Below, in pieces: positions 5,790-8,470 of a DNA stretch of 8,470 nucleotides. Each line of letters begins with the position of its first letter. Within the stretch, counting starts at the first letter, position 1. The stretch is from an uncultured Prevotellaceae bacterium (GTDB lineage Bacteria; Bacteroidota; Bacteroidia; Bacteroidales; Bacteroidaceae). The position numbers were made by a program, and so were the translations under genes. The stretch lies in NCBI GenBank assembly GCA_947306605.1, contig CAMZHB010000055.1, positions 1 to 8,470 on the forward strand, read 5' to 3'. The notes beneath the pieces are model-generated. The model ran no database searches. It was given only the letters and a program-made list of their open reading frames with translations, and was not told where the DNA came from.

Positions 5790-6587
5790 TTACCACATCC
5801 AGCGTGGTCCGCCCCATCCTTGGCGACGGCTTTGCTGGGCCTTCCGGCTGTTCTGGTATTTCTTGAATTGCTCTTCTGTCAGAATGGTCTTCAGGAAACG
5901 TTCGTAGTTTTCCGAACGGGTTTTGGCTGCATCTGACAACTCTTTCATATCTTCTTGTTTGATGCCCTTGGCCATGGCGCGGCGTTCATCCATTTCGGCT
6001 TTCACTTCAGCTTGGTTGAGAGCCAGCAGGCGTTCTTTCTGTTCTGGCGTCAATTTGTATTTCTTTGCCATGGTGTCGGTATGCTTTTGGGCTATTTTCA
6101 GAGAGTCGATGGCCTGCGGATTCCAACCGAGCAGGTTTATCAGGTTTTGCCCCGGTGCCGAGGGTCCCCAGGCGGTCATCTGGTTGTGGCTGTCGCTGGC
6201 GGCTTCGTCGGCGCGTTGTTGTTCGCGGTCCAACTGGTATTTGCCCCATTGTTTGTCGCTCAACAGGTTTTGTGCCATTTCGTCGAACTGGTCCTCGAGT
6301 TCCCTGACGGCTTCTTTCATGGCCACTTTCTCCTCGTCGGTGGCTGTAGAGTCGTTGTAATCTTTTTTCAAGGCTTCCAAGTCGCGTTCGAACTTCTTGT
6401 TGAGGCGCAGGAAAGCGTCCTGCTGCTCCTTGTTCAGGTCGTAGCGCTTGGTCATCTCGGCGGTACGCTGTTCAGCGCGTTTCACGAGTTCGCTTGCAGG
6501 CTCTTTCGGCTCGTTCTGTGCTGAGGCTGCAGGTGTCAGGCTCATCCACATCAGCAGTGCAAACGCGGGTAAGAGAATATGTTTCAT
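5790..6587 (-). CDS. Exported two-module Spy/CpxP-like (DUF4890-type) protein
   Basis: This 265-aa protein has a Sec signal peptide (residues 1-24, ending AASAQ). The rest is almost entirely helical and charged. Two homologous modules are visible, residues about 38-124 and 166-252. Each starts with a helix like MTKRYDLNKEQ or MAKKYKLTPEQ and ends with a helix like LLSDKQWGKYQ or ILTEEQFKKYQ. The family hallmark LTxxQ appears as LNKEQ (51-55), LSDKQ (109-113), LTPEQ (179-183) and LTEEQ (236-240), one pair per module. Spy and CpxP are periplasmic chaperones or stress sensors with one such pair, so this looks like an internal duplication. The tail (253-265) is Arg/Gly/Trp-rich and ends GGPRWMW. 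The ATG at 6587 is preferred because it opens the signal peptide; an ATG at 6614 would add nine polar residues. It lies 46 bases after the DUF4738 gene and probably shares its transcript. Chaperone function is inferred from the family. Confidence 0.78.
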   Translation of the reverse strand: MKHILLPAFALLMWMSLTPAASAQNEPKEPASELVKRAEQRTAEMTKRYDLNKEQQDAFLRLNKKFERDLEALKKDYNDSTATDEEKVAMKEAVRELEDQFDEMAQNLLSDKQWGKYQLDREQQRADEAASDSHNQMTAWGPSAPGQNLINLLGWNPQAIDSLKIAQKHTDTMAKKYKLTPEQKERLLALNQAEVKAEMDERRAMAKGIKQEDMKELSDAAKTRSENYERFLKTILTEEQFKKYQNSRKAQQSRRQGWGGPRWMW

Positions 6588-6633
6588 AATCGTTTTAAGA
6601 CAGGTTAGTTTCATTTCATGTTATTGTGTGTGA

Positions 6634-7194
6634 TTATACACCTTCTTCCTCGCCGCCGGCTCCGTCCATCAGTTCGTCTTTACGTATGGTCATGCCGCCG
6701 TCGGGAGCGATAATGACGGTGAGAGGGATGAAGAAGTCTTCGCTGCGGGGATAGCAGATGCTGGTGCCAAACTGCAGGCCGCCGCTTACGGTCGTGTCGA
6801 ACACGAAGCCTTCAAGGATGCCTTTCTTGCGGAAATCTTCGGGCAGGTAGCTGTTGAAGCTGCTCTTGAAGAAACGGCGTTTGAACACCTGTTTCCCCTC
6901 GCAGGTCACTTTCACGTCAATGTGGTTGTCGGTAAACAGGGTGCCCGTTTCGTCCATAGTTACCTTTGGCAGCGAATCGTCCGGTTCGCGCACGATGTCG
7001 TATTGATACACTTTGCCGCGCCACGTCACTGTGTCGCTGGCGTGCGACGGTTCCAACTGGGAAATACCTTCCACCACGCGCTCGCCGGGCGTCAGCATCT
7101 CTTCGTCCGACAGGACTTCTTCCGTTTTGGTCTTGTTGCAGGCCGTGAGCACCGCAGCGGTGGCCAGCAACCCTATGATCAGTCTTATTTTCAT
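6634..7194 (-). CDS. DUF4738-type lipoprotein
   Basis: This 186-aa lipoprotein has a classic signal peptide with lipobox LTAC, so C19 should be lipidated. A charged linker follows (NKTKTEEVLSDEE). The body resembles the Bacteroidetes family DUF4738: WRGKVYQYDIVREPDDSLPKV, then DETGTLFTDNHIDVKV, FFKSSFNSYLPEDF, and a late block SICYPRSEDFFIPLTVII. The last residues are acidic (GGEEEGV). No enzymatic motif is visible and the function is unknown. An in-frame ATG at 7314 would add 40 residues lacking signal-peptide character and spanning the promoter, so the ATG at 7194 is used. The gene has its own promoter and is followed after 46 bases by the two-module Spy-like gene, suggesting that the two act together at the envelope. 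Confidence 0.72.
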   Translation of the reverse strand: MKIRLIIGLLATAAVLTACNKTKTEEVLSDEEMLTPGERVVEGISQLEPSHASDTVTWRGKVYQYDIVREPDDSLPKVTMDETGTLFTDNHIDVKVTCEGKQVFKRRFFKSSFNSYLPEDFRKKGILEGFVFDTTVSGGLQFGTSICYPRSEDFFIPLTVIIAPDGGMTIRKDELMDGAGGEEEGV

Positions 7195-7216
7195 CGTTAC
7201 AACGGTTATTCGGGTG

Positions 7217-7224
7217 CAAATATA
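7217..7224 (-). promoter_or_regulatory. Bacteroidetes -7 promoter box for the DUF4738/Spy-like operon
   Basis: On the - strand this reads TATATTTG followed by CAC, an exact TAnnTTTG match, 22 bases from the start codon. A possible -33 TTTG lies at 7248-7251 with a 23-base gap, slightly longer than usual. Confidence 0.68.
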
Positions 7225-7336
7225 CAAATTATCGGGCGCAATGAAGACAAACTGGCATAAAAAACGCAAGACACCTGTTTCACAACGGATGCCTTGCAAC
7301 AAACAACATAACACTCATTTTCTTTCTTTCGTATTT

Positions 7337-7361
7337 CCTGTCCCATGATTCATGAGACAGG
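7337..7361 (-). other. Stem-loop downstream of the single-module Spy-like gene
   Basis: Arms CCTGTCTCATG and CATGGGACAGG (- strand) form an 11-bp stem with an AAT loop. The one imperfect pair (7343/7355) is G-U in - strand RNA but a C-A mismatch in + strand RNA, which favours a - strand transcript. It starts 18 bases after the stop codon. There is no U-tract, so it is better seen as a 3'-end or processing hairpin than a standard terminator. Confidence 0.5.
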
Positions 7362-7379
7362 GAAGACGATGTCGTGCTC

Positions 7380-7856
7380 TTATTTCTGGAAGCCTCGGCC
7401 GCCTCTGCCGCCGGGACGCTGTCCCGGGCCTCGGCGTCGATGCTGCATTTGTTTCATGCGTTCCTGCGCGTCTTGCTGGTATAGCTTGAATTGTTCTTCC
7501 GTCAAGATTTTCTGCATGGCGGCTTCGAACTCTTCGCGGCGCTGTTTCATGGCTTTGAACATACTGTCGCGCTGTTCTTGGGTTTGTTCGCGCATATTCC
7601 GGCGCGGCATTCCTTTGAATTTTTCACCTTGGGCTTTCAGCAGGGCCGTGACGGCTGTTTGCTGGTCCTCGGTCAGCCGGTAACGTTCGGTCATGTGTTT
7701 CACGCGCTGGGCCAACTGCTTTTCGGGGTCCATCTGGCGTTGCCCGCGCGCAGGTCGCATCTTCATGGTATCAGCGTGCTCGCTCTGAGCTACGGCTGCA
7801 GCCGGTGCCAATCCTGTCAACAGGAGAGCGGCGGCTAGTAAAAGAATTTTCTTCAT
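7380..7856 (-). CDS. Exported single-module Spy/CpxP-like (DUF4890) protein
   Basis: This 158-aa protein has a Sec signal peptide with likely cleavage after AVA (21-23). The mature part is helical, Gln/Arg/Met-rich and strongly basic. One Spy/CpxP-like module spans about 48-132, with paired LTxxQ motifs LTEDQ (61-65) and LTEEQ (118-122). It aligns directly with both modules of the two-module protein; ILTEEQFKxYQ is shared with the second. The tail (139-158) is an Arg/Gly-rich stretch with PGG and RGGRG, resembling RGG-type segments that often bind polyanions. A periplasmic chaperone or stress role is inferred from the family. The start is the only ATG opening the signal peptide. No TAnnTTTG box is seen upstream, so another sigma factor may drive it. 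Confidence 0.8.
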   Translation of the reverse strand: MKKILLLAAALLLTGLAPAAAVAQSEHADTMKMRPARGQRQMDPEKQLAQRVKHMTERYRLTEDQQTAVTALLKAQGEKFKGMPRRNMREQTQEQRDSMFKAMKQRREEFEAAMQKILTEEQFKLYQQDAQERMKQMQHRRRGPGQRPGGRGGRGFQK

Positions 7857-8100
7857 GGTTTCTTCGTTTTGTTTATTTGAATCGTATTAAGGGCTTCAAA
7901 CCCCCATGAAGGCCGGTCTTCGTTAATAAGACACACTCACAAACAAAAGGTTTAATATCATATGAAAATTTTTTTCTCGTCAGCCGCTTTTATTCTGTAT
8001 AACCCTTTCAGTCCTGATCCCCAGTCCTTTCTTTTTTCGAAAAGGGAGTTCTTCCGTCTCAACGGATGAAAAATCGTCTTTCCTTTCACAGAAAAATCGG

Positions 8101-8190
8101 ATGGATATCCTAAAAATCCCCGTTATGCCTCTGGAAATGCCCGATGCGCCGCCTGAAGCACCCGAAACGGCCTTTAATATTAAAATATAA
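8101..8190 (+). other. Short open frame ending at the repeat array (doubtful gene)
   Basis: An ATG at 8101 opens a 29-aa frame (MDILKIPVMPLEMPDAPPE and ten more residues) whose TAA (8188-8190) directly abuts the 21-bp repeat array. The same frame is open back to 7966 without an ATG, and its upstream part contains a hydrophobic stretch like a signal sequence. No promoter box is visible and the peptide matches nothing I recognise. It may be chance. Confidence 0.2.
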
Positions 8191-8265
8191 TCTTTATTTG
8201 TACGAATAAAACTTTTATTCGCGCAAATAGAGTCTTTATTTGTATAAATAAAATCTTTATTTCTA
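8191..8265. repeat. Tandem array of 21-bp palindromic AT-rich repeats (about 3.5 copies)
   Basis: Units start at 8191, 8212, 8233 and 8254 (the last partial). Each unit is a spacer base, a 9-mer arm, a 2-base centre and a reverse-complementary-like 9-mer arm. The arms in order are CTTTATTTG, TA, CGAATAAAA; TTTTATTCG, CG, CAAATAGAG; CTTTATTTG, TA, TAAATAAAA; CTTTATTTC, TA. Pairing across unit junctions is better than within units: 9 of 9 for the first junction, and 8 plus a G-T pair for the second. The period is two helical turns. Confidence 0.85.
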
Positions 8266-8469
8266 TTTTGGGTGGTGCTTTTGCCGACTCTGGCGGCGTC
8301 TCAGGGCTTTTAGGTAGGGGTATGTTTGTTTTCGGACGAGCGTGGAATGTGTGAGAGAACGTTTGTGTGCCGGAGACGGCGTGTCGTGTGCCGGTAATGG
8401 TGTTTCGGCCGGTTTTGTTGTTTTTGTGGAGTATAAGTGTGGATTTTGCTGGTTTCGGTTGTTTTTATC
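8263..8469 (-). CDS. Possible C-terminal end of an unidentified protein, running off the right edge
   Basis: On the - strand a frame is open from the window edge for 68 codons to a TAG at 8265-8263, inside the last partial repeat unit. The product would be Lys/Thr/Pro/His-rich and end in LKALRRRQSRQKHHPK. I recognise no family. Caution is needed because the - strand here is very A+C-rich, which makes stop codons rare; a second frame is also open for more than 50 codons. No start codon lies in the window. It could be a basic protein tail or non-coding DNA. Confidence 0.25.
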   Translation of the reverse strand, partial: DKNNRNQQNPHLYSTKTTKPAETPLPAHDTPSPAHKRSLTHSTLVRKQTYPYLKALRRRQSRQKHHPK

Positions 8470-8470
8470 G

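Larger units (their letters stand above)
7857..8470. other. 614-base stretch without a confident gene
   Basis: 7857-7960 should hold the leader and promoter of the single-module Spy-like gene, but no TAnnTTTG box is present. 7962-8190 holds only short + strand frames. A 10-bp palindrome TTTTCGAAAA lies at 8034-8043, GAAAAATCG occurs twice (8068-8076, 8091-8099), and a 12-bp palindrome TTTAATATTAAA lies at 8173-8184. 8191-8265 is a palindromic repeat array. 8271-8470 is strongly G+T-rich on the + strand, with an open frame on the - strand running off the right edge. Confidence 0.7.

Noticed and set aside
5635..5817. Extended GyrB N-terminus from ATG 5817
   Set aside because: It would overlap the 3' end of the upstream gene, its terminator and the gyrB promoter, and the extra 61 residues have no GyrB character.
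7195..7314. Longer N-terminus of the DUF4738-type lipoprotein from ATG 7314
   Set aside because: It spans the TATATTTG promoter box and would bury the LTAC lipoprotein signal peptide internally.
7962..8069. 35-aa + strand ORF (MKIFFSSAAF...) overlapping a 15-aa ORF at ATGA
   Set aside because: There is no promoter box and no recognisable family, and it is too short to support as a gene; noted only in relation to the T7 tract.
8191..8265. CRISPR array or replication origin iterons
   Set aside because: The 21-bp units are contiguous with no unique spacers, and no cas genes are present. No DnaA box (TTATCCACA-like) was seen near them, and no replication initiator gene is in the window.
3525..8303. 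12-base match GGCGGCGTCTCA shared between 3525-3536 and 8292-8303
   Set aside because: Several exact 12-mer coincidences are expected by chance within about 8.5 kb, and the flanks do not match.

Overview
This window looks like a chromosomal segment from a member of the Bacteroidales, most likely Prevotella-like. Three things point there. The protein families are typical of that group (DUF4827, DUF4738 and DUF4890-type exported proteins, plus a small outer-membrane barrel). Five genes are preceded by the Bacteroidetes housekeeping promoter box TAnnTTTG. Start codons sit behind A-rich leaders without clear Shine-Dalgarno sequences. All family names come from recognising the sequence; no database was searched.

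Layout, left to right. (1) The C-terminal part of an NrnA-type DHH phosphoesterase enters from the left edge. It is followed at once by a lipoprotein of the DUF4827 type, also on the + strand. (2) Converging on it, with a 12-bp gap, is hemW on the - strand, a radical-SAM heme chaperone. (3) Divergent from hemW is a 179-aa outer-membrane beta-barrel protein with a strong UUCG-loop terminator. (4) A 38-bp near-perfect palindrome and the gyrB terminator separate it from gyrB (- strand, complete, 650 aa). (5) Upstream of gyrB on the same strand is an envelope cluster: a signal-peptide protein with two Spy/CpxP-like modules, a DUF4738-type lipoprotein ahead of it, and a single-module Spy/CpxP-like (DUF4890) protein ahead of that. 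The DUF4738 lipoprotein and the two-module protein appear to share one promoter and one terminator. The single-module gene is set apart by a hairpin. (6) The last 614 bases (7857-8470) carry no confidently called gene. They hold a 3.5-copy array of 21-bp palindromic AT-rich repeats (8191-8265), bounded on each side by the stop codon of a weak, converging open frame. Beyond it lies about 200 bases that are strongly G+T-rich on the + strand.

How the genes fit together: gyrB, hemW and nrnA are housekeeping genes. The Spy-like proteins and the DUF4738 lipoprotein plausibly form a periplasm or outer-membrane folding/stress module, which is inferred from motifs and gene order. I found no CRISPR array, mobile element, tRNA or rRNA, and no recognisable defence system. 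The items most worth a second look are the 21-bp palindromic array with its flanking open frames, the tandem-duplicated Spy-like cluster, the 38-bp palindrome and the apparently leaderless promoters.
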